From the NCBI RefSeq assembly GCF_000281045.1, contig NW_008246084.1:711869-775868 (forward strand): a DNA stretch of 64,000 nucleotides. Reading direction: 5' to 3'. This document shows, in pieces, positions 1-10,094 of this stretch. The position numbers and the translations under genes are program-made. The first letter of the stretch is position 1. Every line of letters starts with the position of its first letter. The notes beneath the pieces are model-generated. The model was not told where the DNA came from, searched no databases, and saw only the letters and a program-made list of their open reading frames with translations. Origin of the DNA: Saprolegnia diclina VS20. Lineage: Eukaryota > Oomycota > Saprolegniomycetes > Saprolegniales > Saprolegniaceae.

Positions 1-2
1 TC

Positions 3-581
3 CTATCACGGTATGGTGGCCGCCTGGCCGACACGCGCCACGACGCGTTCGCTTCGCCGTACCGCGACATCGTAGCGCACCCGCTCGTTCTTTTGCTCCG
101 CGCCGAGTACGACTTTGCGCTGGACCCGCGTGATGACGGCGTTCCGAGCGACGTGTTGGCAGCCTTTGCTGCCACGTATGTTGCCCGCTACGTGCACTAT
201 GGCGACCGCATCTGGAGCGTCTACAACGACAGCTACCAGTGCAACGTTCTTGGCCTCACGCTGCGCCACGACGCTGTCGAAGTACATTTTCACGTGACCG
301 GCGATCAAACGGAAGGCGACCTGCAACACCCGCGCCACGCGACGCTGCACGTCGATGGTCATGCGCTCAAGCCCGTGCGCATGTGGCTCATCGACGCAGA
401 TCCGTCATCGTCCTACGCAGGAATCCTGCGCTACGAGACGCAAGTGATGCGCGACAGCGAGCTCCGATTCGAGTATGGCTGGAGTGGCTACTCGGACGCA
501 ACGCTCTGTGCATTGACCGACCACTTTTGCTACGCACATGCCCTTGACCACGTAGTCCGCGCGAGACGCCCTGTGGTATAA
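3..581 (+). CDS. 3' end of an unknown protein (partial at window edge)
   Basis: The frame is open from the first bases of the window to a TAA at 579-581, so this is the last exon, or part of it, of a gene that starts upstream. The 192 visible residues are hydrophilic with many His and aromatic residues. I recognise no domain, signal peptide or membrane segment. An internal ATG at 93 gives 162 residues, but the frame is open before it, so it is probably not the start. Codon use matches the other genes in the window. The retrotransposon inserted about 240 bp downstream of the stop. The unbroken frame and coding-like composition support a real gene; its function is unknown. Confidence 0.5.
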   Translation, partial: LSRYGGRLADTRHDAFASPYRDIVAHPLVLLLRAEYDFALDPRDDGVPSDVLAAFAATYVARYVHYGDRIWSVYNDSYQCNVLGLTLRHDAVEVHFHVTGDQTEGDLQHPRHATLHVDGHALKPVRMWLIDADPSSSYAGILRYETQVMRDSELRFEYGWSGYSDATLCALTDHFCYAHALDHVVRARRPVV

Positions 582-823
582 TGCAAAATGACAATCCTTC
601 CACTGGATATATTTGTCCAATTTAGAAGCTTGTCGTCAGGGGTCTCCCTCGCAGCCGTTCCCGGGCGACGACAGAAGAGCAAGATGCGCCACCCCGCCGC
701 CGCCTGCGCAGCGACGGCCCGGTGAGCGAATGAAGAAGAAGGAAATTCTTCGTCTCTACAACTATGCCAAGTATGTGTTCAACAAAGGTGTAGTCGTAGT
801 CGAGCGGGTGAGCCGCGGTGTGT

Positions 824-972
824 TGTAGCGAGCCTCGAGGACGCAAGAGGCTCAGCGAACATTAGAAGGAAAAGCGCTAAGCACGAGATAAATACTCACT
901 TCTGGTTCTGCCGAGAACTGCGTTCTCGCTCTTTAGCTCGGTCAAAGCAAGCGTGCGGCCACGCTTGTTACA
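824..972 (+). repeat. 5' LTR (149 bp)
   Basis: Starts TGTAG and ends TTACA, the usual TG...CA LTR ends. It is identical base for base to 5474-5622. At 149 bp it is short for a Ty3/gypsy LTR. Confidence 0.93.
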
Positions 973-1167
973 TGGTGGTCATACTGGGGCCTCCCTACCC
1001 GACGGAGAACGAAAAACGGCGGCGGCGAGGCGAACGACAGGACACGGCGAGATCCAACGACCGGAGAAACAACAGCAAAGGACAGGAATCATGCGGACGG
1101 AGAATGGCGACGCTAACGGACGAATTGTAGAACCGCGAGGCGACGGGCGTAGCAGACGGAACCACTC

Positions 1168-4100
1168 GTGGTCGATGGGTTGCCGGAAGACATGCTGCTG
1201 GGCAACCCCTTTTTCGCGGCCCATGGGTGCCAACTACGCTACGACACCCGGGAGCTGTACTTCCCGCTGTGGCAAACGGCGGCACGTTTTGAGACCAATG
1301 TGGCACCCTCGCGACGCGTCGATGTTCGACGCGTGACACTACGATCGAACTGCAAAGTCGCCGCTATGTGCGGTCAACACGTCGAACTCGCGGTCGAGGC
1401 TGCCGATGGTACGGAGGTTCAGTTCATCCCGAGCAAGACGAACCCTCGACAACAGTGCCTGCTGGCAGCTACGGTTGCAGTGGTCAACGACGGCAAAATC
1501 ATCGTGCCAGCCCTGAACGCGTCCGGCTACCGACAACATTCCAAGGCCGGCGACGACGTCGGTACATGGGTACCACTGGACGATGAGCTGGTGGCCCTAG
1601 CCGACGACGACCAGTCCCACGACGACCTGATAGAGTGGCTAGCCCAGACGGTGGAAACGAGCGGAGCCGTGCTGCCCTCGGAGGACGCAATTGCTTGCGG
1701 ACATCTTGGCAGCGAGCAGAAGGACATGCTCATGGCCGTGTTACGGGCATTCCCATCGGTGTGCGCGGCGACACCCGGGACGTTACCCAGTACCACACTC
1801 GGAGTCCAGCACCGGATCGATACGGGCGACGCCCGACCGATTCACGAGTCCCGGCACCGCTGGTCGGCATCCCAGGAAGAGCTGGTCAAGAAAGAAATCA
1901 AAGATATGCTGCAGCTCGGGGTCATCGAGCCCGCGAACGGGCCTTGGGGTTTCCCGGTGGTCCTCGTGAAGAAGAAAGACGGCAAAGTGCGCTTCTGCGT
2001 TGATTTTCGGAAGCTCAACGCCGTGACCAAGAAGGACATCTACCCGATCCCGCGCATTGACGAAACGCTTGATCAACTGGGTGGTGCCGTGTGGTTCACG
2101 ACACTCGACTTGGCCAGCGGGTATTGGCAGATCCCGATGTGCCCGGACGACCGGGACAAAGCGGCTTTCACGTCCAAGTACGGCTTGTACCGATTTGTAC
2201 GTATGCCTTTCGGCTTGACCAACGCTCCGAGCACGTTCCAGCGCATGATGGACGGGGTGCTGCGTGGTCTCTCGTGGCAGGTGTGTCTCGTCTATTTGGA
2301 CGACATCATTGTATACTCGCGCGGTACATTCGCCAACCACATGGTCCATCTGGCATTGATCATGCGCCGACTGCAACGCGCTGGGCTGACGCTCAAGCTG
2401 TCCAAGTGCCAGTTCGCTACGACGCAGGTCGAGTACTTGGGGCACCAACTGACACCGGACGGGGTGCGACCGGTCACGCGCTTGATAGAGGCGGTGACGC
2501 GCTACCCCACACCGACCAACGAGAAGGAGGTGAAGGGCTTTGTCCATCTGGCGGGGTTCTACCGCAAGTTCATCCCAAATTTTGCACGACGAGCGGCAGC
2601 GTTGACGATCTTGACCCGCAAGAACATTGCGTTCGAGTGGGGCGCCGATCAGCAACGGGCTTTTGATGACATCCGCTCTGCGCTTACGTCATCGTCGGTT
2701 CTGCTCTACCCCGATTTCACAAAAGGCTTCGTGGTCGCCACCGACGCGTGCCTCCTTGGCCTGGGAGCGGCGCTGATGCAATGGACACCGGATGGACTCC
2801 GGCCTGTCGCTTTCGCAAGCCGATGCAACAACGAAGCCCAACGTAATTACACGATCACGGAGCTAGAATGCTTGGCCGCGGTCTGGGCACTGAAGAGTTT
2901 TCGCCCTTTTGTGTATGGGCGTACGGTCGACCTCATCTCGGACCATGCGGCGCTTCGGTGGCTCATGACGACGCCAGAACCCGCGGGGCGCCTGCATCGG
3001 TGGGCCTTGACCCTGAGCGACTATGATCTACGGGTCATTTACCGACCAGGCCGGGAAAACGTGGTGGCCGACGCACTCTCTCGCGCGCCAGTCGGGGCGC
3101 CGGCTCCCCTGGAACGTCGCGAGCCCGAACGGGACTGGGTGCGGCGACTCCGCGAAGGGCAACTTGATCTGGCCGCGAACGCCCGCTACCAGGAGGTTCT
3201 GTCGCAGGCCGCCGCGATCGCTCAATGGCGCCCTGGGCCATCGGCCCCGCCGCACTGGACCGATGAAGACCGGCGGGCACCGATTGCGCAGCCACATGGA
3301 CACGGAGGGAGACACGTGGCAACCGCACCGTCGGACCAGCCTTGGGAGGCTGCGTCGGTCGCGGGACAGCAACAGCCGTCGGACCAGCCGTGGGTGGCTG
3401 CGTCGGCTGCCGGACAAGGACAACCGTCGGACCAGCCGTGGGTGGCTGCGTCGGTTGAAGGACAAGGACAACCGTCGGACCAGCCGTGGGTGGCTGCGTC
3501 GGTTGAAGGACAAGGACGGCCGTCGGACCAGCCGTGGGCGGCTGCGACGGCTGAGGTAGAACGAGCAACGTCGGATCAAACGGCACCGCCAGGCACAACG
3601 GCCAGCATCGACAACGGGACGACGACGACCGGCCCAGGAGGGCCGATAGAACGGGTCGAGGGGACGGAAGCACCGCTCGATACGACGGCACAAGGGTATC
3701 GGACCACGAACGAGGTGGCCGCACGGTCGGGCATGGACGAAGCATGGAGTGAGCAAGCGGCGGCAAGCACCGAAACGGAGAGCGCGGGGCTCGACAGCCG
3801 AGCACTCAGCGTCCGATTACCAACGGCCGAGCAACCGGGACAACTGACGCAACATCAGCTCAAGGTGGCACAGGCCACGAGCAGACGGCTCGCTGAGTGG
3901 CGCGAAGATGCGCGTTTTCACCACTTACAATGGACCAAGCGGCAAGGTGTTTGGCAAGTCCAGGTGACCGAAGGATGGCGAATGGTCGCACCCCCGGAAG
4001 TCTGGTCTGTCATTCTCAACGAGGCGCATGGGTCAATATGGGGCGGGCACGCCGGGACGACCCACACGACCCACAAGGTGCGCAGAAAGTTCTGGTGGCC

Positions 4101-5433
4101 CGGCATCGGGCGTGTCGTGGAGCATTGGTGCCGCACATGTCGGGACTGCGGCTCTCGGAAGATGCGGGCACGCGAGATCTTGCCTCCGCTGCGACCTCTG
4201 GCGGTGGGGGACGTGTGCGACCGCTGGGCTATGGATCTGCAAGGCCCGTACCCAACGTCGACACAAGGCAACGTGTACGTGGTCGCGATGACCGAATACG
4301 TGACACGTTACGCGATCACGGTGGCAGTACCGAACCGTACCGCTGAAACCATTGCGTAAGTCGTCTGGGACCGATTGGTGTGCATGTTCGGGCCGTGCCG
4401 CGAGCTTTTGTCCGACCGAGCTAGCGAGTTCATGAGCGCGGTGGTCAAGCAGATGGCCAAACTCTGTCAGATGAAACAAGTGCATCCAGTGGCGTACCGG
4501 CCGGCACTCGTGGGGCTTGTCGAGCGCTTCAACAAGACGGTCAAGAATATGATCAGCATGTACGTCGATGAGAGAACATCCGACTGGGACCAATGGCTTC
4601 CGGTGGTGACATACGCGTACAACACGGGCAAGCACGCCACGACAGGTTTCACCCCGTACGAGCTCATGATGGGAAGGAGCGGCAGCTTGCCGAGCGACCT
4701 GCAGTTCCCAACCAACGAACTGCCCAAGAATCTTACGCAGTGGGCTCGCGACAGCGTCAAGGCGGCTCAACAGGTGCGGGACATCGCAAAGAAGGCCATT
4801 CAAGAAGCACAAGAGCGCATGGCAAGGGCGTACGATCGGGCGACCCGACACGGGTTTAGCTTCCGCAAGGGCCTGTACGTATGGCTGTGGTCACCGGCGA
4901 AAGGCACGGGCCTGACGAAGCTCAAGCATCGCTGGCGGGGCCCGGCTCGTCTTCTAGCCGACGTCGGCTACGACAACTGGAAGGTGAAGTGCTCGTGGAA
5001 CGGCCAGGATCGGATTGTGCACTCAAGTGAGTGCATTCCATATTTTGCGGACGACGATATTAGAAACGCGGTGGCCGAAGACCTCGCGACCGAGCAAGAT
5101 GACGTCGACGAACCAACAATGAGCCAAGCACTGTCGGAGCCCGAAGTGCTACTATCGAGACCCACGACGGAAGGCCAAGAGCTGCGACGCAGTGCGCGGC
5201 GACGGGCAACAGTACAAGAACCACTCGAGCAACTGAGCAGCGATGAGAACCCGGCTCCAGACGAGTGCGGCATTCGGCGACGACGCCTGGTACGAGGACG
5301 GGACGGACGCATGCGGCCCGAAGTGGAAGTGCAAGGACCAAGAGGATGGGAGTTCATTCCCTTACCACAATGGGAACACGAACAAGAGAAGGAAACACCC
5401 GCGTACGCCGTACCAACCAGGCGACGGGCGTGA
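1168..5433 (+). pseudogene. Ty3/gypsy pol with in-frame stop in integrase
   Basis: One reading frame runs 1168-4359, stops at TAA, and continues in the same frame to 5433. It opens with a GTG-coded Val after a stop at 1150; the first in-frame ATG is at 1192. Parts in order: the end of a retropepsin (LLGNPFF), reverse transcriptase with YLDD at residues 376-379, RNase H (TDAC, TELE), a Ser/Gln/Trp-rich tandem-repeat linker (residues 722-801), an integrase HHCC zinc finger, the first catalytic Asp (DRWAMDLQG), the stop, then the second Asp and the catalytic Glu (ERFNKT) and a C-terminal GPF-like module. The stop separates the catalytic residues, so integrase cannot be made without readthrough. 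No gag was recognised upstream. Confidence 0.9.
3331..3570 (+). repeat. Five-copy 48-bp in-frame tandem repeat within pol
   Basis: Five consecutive 48-bp units encode 16-residue repeats beginning SDQPW and carrying AAS...GQ. Units 2-4 are nearly identical; units 1 and 5 are more diverged. They lie between RNase H and the integrase zinc finger, where gypsy polyproteins normally have a short tether. Unit length is a multiple of three, so changes in copy number keep the frame open. Confidence 0.9.
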
Positions 5434-5473
5434 AGTCAACGGCTGAGGACAGCCTCAAGGTGGACCGGGGAGA

Positions 5474-5622
5474 TGTAGCGAGCCTCGAGGACGCAAGAGG
5501 CTCAGCGAACATTAGAAGGAAAAGCGCTAAGCACGAGATAAATACTCACTTCTGGTTCTGCCGAGAACTGCGTTCTCGCTCTTTAGCTCGGTCAAAGCAA
5601 GCGTGCGGCCACGCTTGTTACA
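5474..5622 (+). repeat. 3' LTR (149 bp)
   Basis: Identical to the 5' LTR at 824-972, which implies a recent insertion on the family expectation that both LTRs are copied from one template at integration. A GTGT duplication follows at 5623-5626. Confidence 0.93.
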
Positions 5623-6083
5623 GTGTCACGAAGCTTTCGCCCATACTATTTCGCGCCTAAACCGTTGGGATATTGCGATACGGCGCTCACAGGAAAGGAC
5701 TGGCGCCGAGGGCCAACTTTGATCGACGAATGGCTTGCTCTTGGAAGGTCTTGTCTAGGCGAGAGCATCGCGAGGCGACTGTCGCCATCAAGATCTTGGT
5801 GGTCACTGCCACGCCTCGGTAAACACGTGTCATACATTTAGGATAACAAACATATTTTATAGCCATGACGTATCACTCCGCCACCCCGACTGCAGCTACG
5901 TGACGAGTGCCTTCGCCGAGCAGTACGAGGTCATCTTAGTGAGACGCCTGTACTATGCGTTGGCCACGACTCTACGATTGACCGTCGTGGGCTCCATCAG
6001 TGCTCGTTATATCGTAGGATATGCAGTCCCTTGGTGTATATACGTGTAGACATCTTCTGGATTACGTTGGATAGGACTAGACT
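5623..6083. other. Intergenic, retrotransposon to MMSDH
   Basis: No convincing gene. The stretch joins the interrupted target site to the 3' end of the dehydrogenase gene and probably holds that gene's 3' untranslated region. Confidence 0.5.
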
Positions 6084-7699
6084 TTACTTCTTGCCGAGCG
6101 TCGGCATGACGGTGCCGTACTGCGTCTTCTTGCCAAACTCCCACTGCGCCGTGATCGTCTTGGTCTGCGTGTAAAACATGACGCCCTGCTTGCCATAAAA
6201 GTGCAAGTCGCCGCGGATCGACGAGCGCGAGCCCGTGAACGAGAAGAACGGCAGCGGCACAGGGATCGGCACGTTGATGCCGACCTGGCCGACGTCGATC
6301 TCGTGCTGGAACTTGCGCGCCGCGGGGCCCGACTGCGTGAAGATGGACGTGCCGTTGCCGTACGGGTTGGCGTTGATCAATTCAATGGCTTCGTCGAGCG
6401 TCTCGACCGAGTTGCACACAAGCACGGGGCCGAAAAGCTCTTCGACGTACGACGGGTTGGAGATGTCGACGTTGTTGAGCAGCGTCGGGCCGACAAAGTT
6501 GCCGTTCGGGTACTTGGGCACCTTGACGTTGCGGCCGTCCAGAAGGAGGTCCGCGCCCGCGTCGACGCCGGCCTGGATGAGATCCTCGACGCGCTTCTTC
6601 GACTCCTTGGTGATGAGCGGGCCGACGTCCGTGTTGGGCTCGAGGCCGCCGTTGACCGTGAACGTCTTGGCCTTCTCGACAATGTCGTGGACCCACTCCT
6701 TGGTCTCACCCACAAAGATGACAACCGAGAGCGCCATGCAGCGCTGGCCGGCGGCGCCAAAGGCCGCGCCCGCGAGCGCGTTGATCGTCTGCTCCTTATC
6801 GGCGTCCGGGAGGATCACGGCGTGGTTCTTCGCACCGAGGTTGGCCTGGACGCGCTTGCCGTTGCCCGTACCACGGGCGTGAATGTACTCGCCGGCGTTG
6901 TTGCCGCCGACAAACGAAATCGCCTTGATCTCCGGCGCGTCGCAGATAAAGTTGACCGCGTCTTTCGCACCGTGGATGACGTTGAGGACACCATCGGGGA
7001 CACCGGCCTCCTGCGCGAGCTTGGCGAGGATCATGGCGGCGCCCGGGTCCTTCTCGGAGGGCTTGAGGATGTACGTGTTGCCCGTCGTGATGCCCACGGG
7101 GAACATCCAGAGAGGAATCATGGCCGGGAAGTTGAACGGGCAAATACCCGCGCAGACGCCGAGCGGCTGCTTGTACGAGTACGTGTCGAGCGAGTTGGCG
7201 AGGTTGCCGAGCGTCTCGCCCATCATGTGGTTGCCAATGCCGCAGCTGGCCTCGACGATCTCGAGGCCGCGGAAGACGTCGCCGCGCGCATCCGCGAGCG
7301 TCTTACCCTGCTCCTTCGTGATCGAGTGCGCGAGCTCCTCCGTGTGGTCGCGCACGAGCTGCTGGAGCTTGAGCATGACGCGCTGGCGATGCTGCACCGG
7401 CACCTCCTTCCACGTCTTGAAGGCGACCTTGGCCGCTTCCGCCGCCGCCTGGAGCTCTTCCGGCGTCGTCTCGGGCACTTGGCACACGACCTCGTTCGTC
7501 GCCGGGTTGCGCACGTCGATCCACTTGGTGGTCTTGGACTGGACAAACTGGCCGTTGATGAAGTTGGGCACGCGCTCCTAGCTCGCCATGAGCCTCAAGG
7601 TATGGAGACAGGAAGCATGCGTACCGGCGCCGCCGAGAAGGCGCGGGTCGACGCGCGACGAAGGACCGACGCCTGCGAGGAAGTCAAGGAGCGAAGCAT
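6084..7699 (-). CDS. ALDH6A1: Methylmalonate-semialdehyde dehydrogenase (acylating), mitochondrial
   Basis: CoA-dependent aldehyde dehydrogenase that converts methylmalonate and malonate semialdehydes to propionyl- or acetyl-CoA in valine, thymine and beta-alanine catabolism. Exons on the minus strand: 7699-7625 and 7577-6084, with a 47-bp GTACGC...TAG intron in phase 0; 522 residues, close to the animal enzyme. The short first exon supplies a mitochondrial presequence rich in Arg and Ser ([12 protein letters not shown]). The rest matches the family throughout: FINGQFV near the start, [12 protein letters not shown], and catalytic Cys305 in GQRCMA. A start at the GTG at 7571 would drop the presequence, so the ATG at 7699 is preferred. 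The exon 1 join is inferred. Confidence 0.95.
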
Positions 7700-8977
7700 G
7701 GGGCTCGGGTCAAATTGCCAAATGACGCCAGATCCAGGATCCTCGACGTCGACTAAGTGCGACCTGCCTCGCACGTGCGGCCCATCCGGGGGAAATAGTG
7801 TGAATCAGGGAAGATTCGACGGCAGCTTCGCTCGGCGACACTGCTGGACGTGAAAGCGGTAGCACCGTTTTCACGGTGCTGGAAGGCACCAAGTGGACTG
7901 ATGAGACATTGCTGATCAAGGGTACGTAGGTCTATCGTAGTAATAGCGTCGTCCCGTGGTCTGCATTCTTTGAGCTCGGTGCAAGTGTGTATCGTAGAAT
8001 TCCGAGCCGAGATGGACGAGTGTCGTGGCCATGGCCAAAGGTCGTACATACACATGAAGGAAGGAGTACGAGGTTAACTTTGATGGGCGTTTAGAGGCCA
8101 CGCAATGAGCCTCCCAAGCCCATGAAAGCAGCCTTTTTTGGCTTGAGAGGCATCGTGCTACACTATTTAGAGCTACACAATATACACTATTTTAGAATAT
8201 CCGTGGATCCGCGACGCGGCAGTTTTGTTAAGTGCGAACGTTGCTGCACAAGGGCAACCGAGGGGCGTGTGGCGCTCAGATTAAAATACAACTCTCACAC
8301 TGTGTCTTTATATGTAATGATTTTCATCAATCCTTAATGCTCGATTAAGTGCGCACGTGGAGATGCCTCACCAAGTGCACAGTCGCACTCCAAGTTGAAG
8401 TTGGAAACAGCTTGCAGCTCCAATTTAATTGCCTTTTGTCCCTCACAATACAAACACCAAGACAAATTCATTGGACAGTCATCATTTACCACCGTGCCAT
8501 GCAGTGCATATGGCTATGATGAGCCACATCGGCGGCGCGAGGCGAGGAGCGGTGCGCGTGCCATAGCGGCGTGTAGAGCATGGTAAACCGACAGAACTCC
8601 AATCACGACGAGGACTTTGACTCGACGATTTATGCTACGCAAGGTTGGGCACCGCTACACTAGCTGACGCCGCTTCGCGCAACACGCGGGGCGATGTGGG
8701 TCACAGCGTACAATGTGGTATGCAACCGTATGGGTGGCGCAATCACACTTTCGCGTATAAGCTCTTATCCAGAGAGGAGAGGCTTGGCGATGAACAGTCG
8801 TGAGCAGTGCAGCAGCTCGGTTGGTCGATGGCAACATCGAAGAGCATTCAGAGAATGTCTGGAATTGCGGTGAGCAAACAAGCGGACGTGGTGCGACGCG
8901 ATGTAAGACACCTTGTGAAGAGGTGCACAAGCCTTTGCTGCATGGAGCAGACGCACACAACGCATCTCGGGACGACG
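7700..8977. other. Intergenic, 1.3 kb
   Basis: More AT-rich than its surroundings, with only short unrelated open frames. It contains the upstream region of the dehydrogenase gene and the 3' side of the ankyrin-like gene. No repeat or RNA gene was recognised. Confidence 0.45.
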
Positions 8978-9859
8978 TTATTCATAGAAGATGGAGATCG
9001 ACGCTGCGGCGAGGGGGTCCACGCGGCCGTCAGCGAGCAGCAGCGCCGTCATGGGCTCATTGTATCGCGCCAGCATCAGCGCAGCACTCGACTTGGCACT
9101 TGGATCGACTCGTGGGTGCTTTAGAAGCTCCTTCACCATCTCGAGGTCGCCAATATGGCAGTACCAGCGAAAGAGGCGGCTGTCCCGATTGCCAATGTCG
9201 AAGGCCGGGTGCTTCCGCACGAGGTCGACGACCGCGAGCGTCGACTTGTGCGTCATGTGATGCTGTGACTGCCACGACATCATAGTGAACCCGCAGTATG
9301 TGTCGATAAAGGCCATCGTCGCGATCGCATCGTGCATCGTTGCGGGCAAGAGCCGCGGGTCGTCGAGCATGTACTGGATTGCGTCGAGGTGTCCATAATG
9401 GCACGCATGCGTGAACGTGTCTTGGACGAGGTCGAAAACAGCCTCCGCCACGCTTGAGTACTGTGCGCAGAGAAGGTCGACGATATCGCGGTTGCGCTTG
9501 AGGGCCATGCGCACGCCAAAGAAATCTTGGACGGTCACGTCGACCCGATGGTCGCGCACGAGCTCCGCGACGGCCGCGTCATGCCCATGGAGGCACGCCC
9601 ACCGAAAGATGCGCGAGTCCATGGCCTCGGGTGCAAAGGACGGTTGCTGTAAAAGCTGCGTCACGAGACTTATAGCGTCGGGCGCACCGAGCCGGTTGGC
9701 GTCAAACCACCCATGAAGGCTGGTTGGGACCGCGGTGGTCGGCGGATGCTGGAACATGGCCGCAAAGATGGGCAATTTCTCATGAAGCGCGAGGCCTCGG
9801 GTCGACGTCCACGCCATCGCTGCCCAATGCACGACAACTGCTATACATGTGGGCTGCAT
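8978..9859 (-). CDS. Ankyrin-like repeat protein
   Basis: Single exon; 293 residues from the ATG at 9859 (a second ATG at 9817 would give 279). The frame is open upstream to 9940 but without ATG. The protein is a chain of about 30-residue helical units of ankyrin type, such as RWACLHGHDAAVAELVRDHRVDV and RWYCHIGDLEMVKELLKHPRVDP. They are looser than the canonical consensus, as in the large ankyrin families of oomycetes. No signal peptide or other domain is seen. It is divergent from the sugar transporter, with 235 bp between the start codons. A role in protein-protein binding is the usual inference; the partner is unknown. Confidence 0.7.
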   Translation of the reverse strand: MQPTCIAVVVHWAAMAWTSTRGLALHEKLPIFAAMFQHPPTTAVPTSLHGWFDANRLGAPDAISLVTQLLQQPSFAPEAMDSRIFRWACLHGHDAAVAELVRDHRVDVTVQDFFGVRMALKRNRDIVDLLCAQYSSVAEAVFDLVQDTFTHACHYGHLDAIQYMLDDPRLLPATMHDAIATMAFIDTYCGFTMMSWQSQHHMTHKSTLAVVDLVRKHPAFDIGNRDSRLFRWYCHIGDLEMVKELLKHPRVDPSAKSSAALMLARYNEPMTALLLADGRVDPLAAASISIFYE

Positions 9860-9910
9860 CCCAGCAGCGAATATCTCCCAGTTTCGATTGACACCACCAT
9901 ACGGTCCGTT

Positions 9911-9973
9911 GATTGGCTGTGATTTTATTCGATCGACCAATCCAAAGCAAGACTAATGTCGACATGGGATTGG
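9911..9973. promoter_or_regulatory. Cluster of three CCAAT boxes in a divergent promoter
   Basis: GATTGG at 9911-9916, CCAATC at 9937-9942 and GATTGG at 9968-9973 lie between the divergent starts at 9859 (-) and 10095 (+). CCAAT boxes bind NF-Y in eukaryotes. Use by either gene is inferred. Confidence 0.4.
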
Positions 9974-10094
9974 CCAAAATGGTAGCTTATTATTCATTTC
10001 GGCACATGCCACATCAAATTGGTCAATGCCGAATACAGCTGGCAGCCGCCTCCTGTCAAACTCGATACAAAATCCAAAGTTTGGCCATCGAGCG

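Larger units (their letters stand above)
824..5622 (+). mobile_element. Ty3/gypsy LTR retrotransposon, young but defective
   Basis: The 4799-bp element is bounded by two identical 149-bp repeats and flanked by a likely 4-bp target duplication, GTGT, at 820-823 and 5623-5626. Inside, the order retropepsin tail, reverse transcriptase, RNase H, integrase is that of Ty3/gypsy elements. Only about 195 bp separate the 5' LTR from the protease tail. No gag and no protease active-site Asp-Thr/Ser-Gly were found, so an internal deletion is inferred. The integrase is cut by an in-frame TAA at 4357-4359. The purine-rich run just before the 3' LTR (about 5459-5473) is a plausible polypurine tract. TGG follows the 5' LTR directly, as in primer-binding sites, but I cannot name the tRNA. 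Confidence 0.93.

Noticed and set aside
953..1336. Possible gag in a frame overlapping the start of pol
   Set aside because: Short, no CCHC zinc knuckle or capsid-like pattern; most of it is a shadow of the protease tail in another frame.
6201..7853. 550-codon plus-strand open frame
   Set aside because: It is the antisense shadow of the dehydrogenase gene; Arg/Asp/Val-rich low-complexity translation caused by GC-rich third positions, with no domain.
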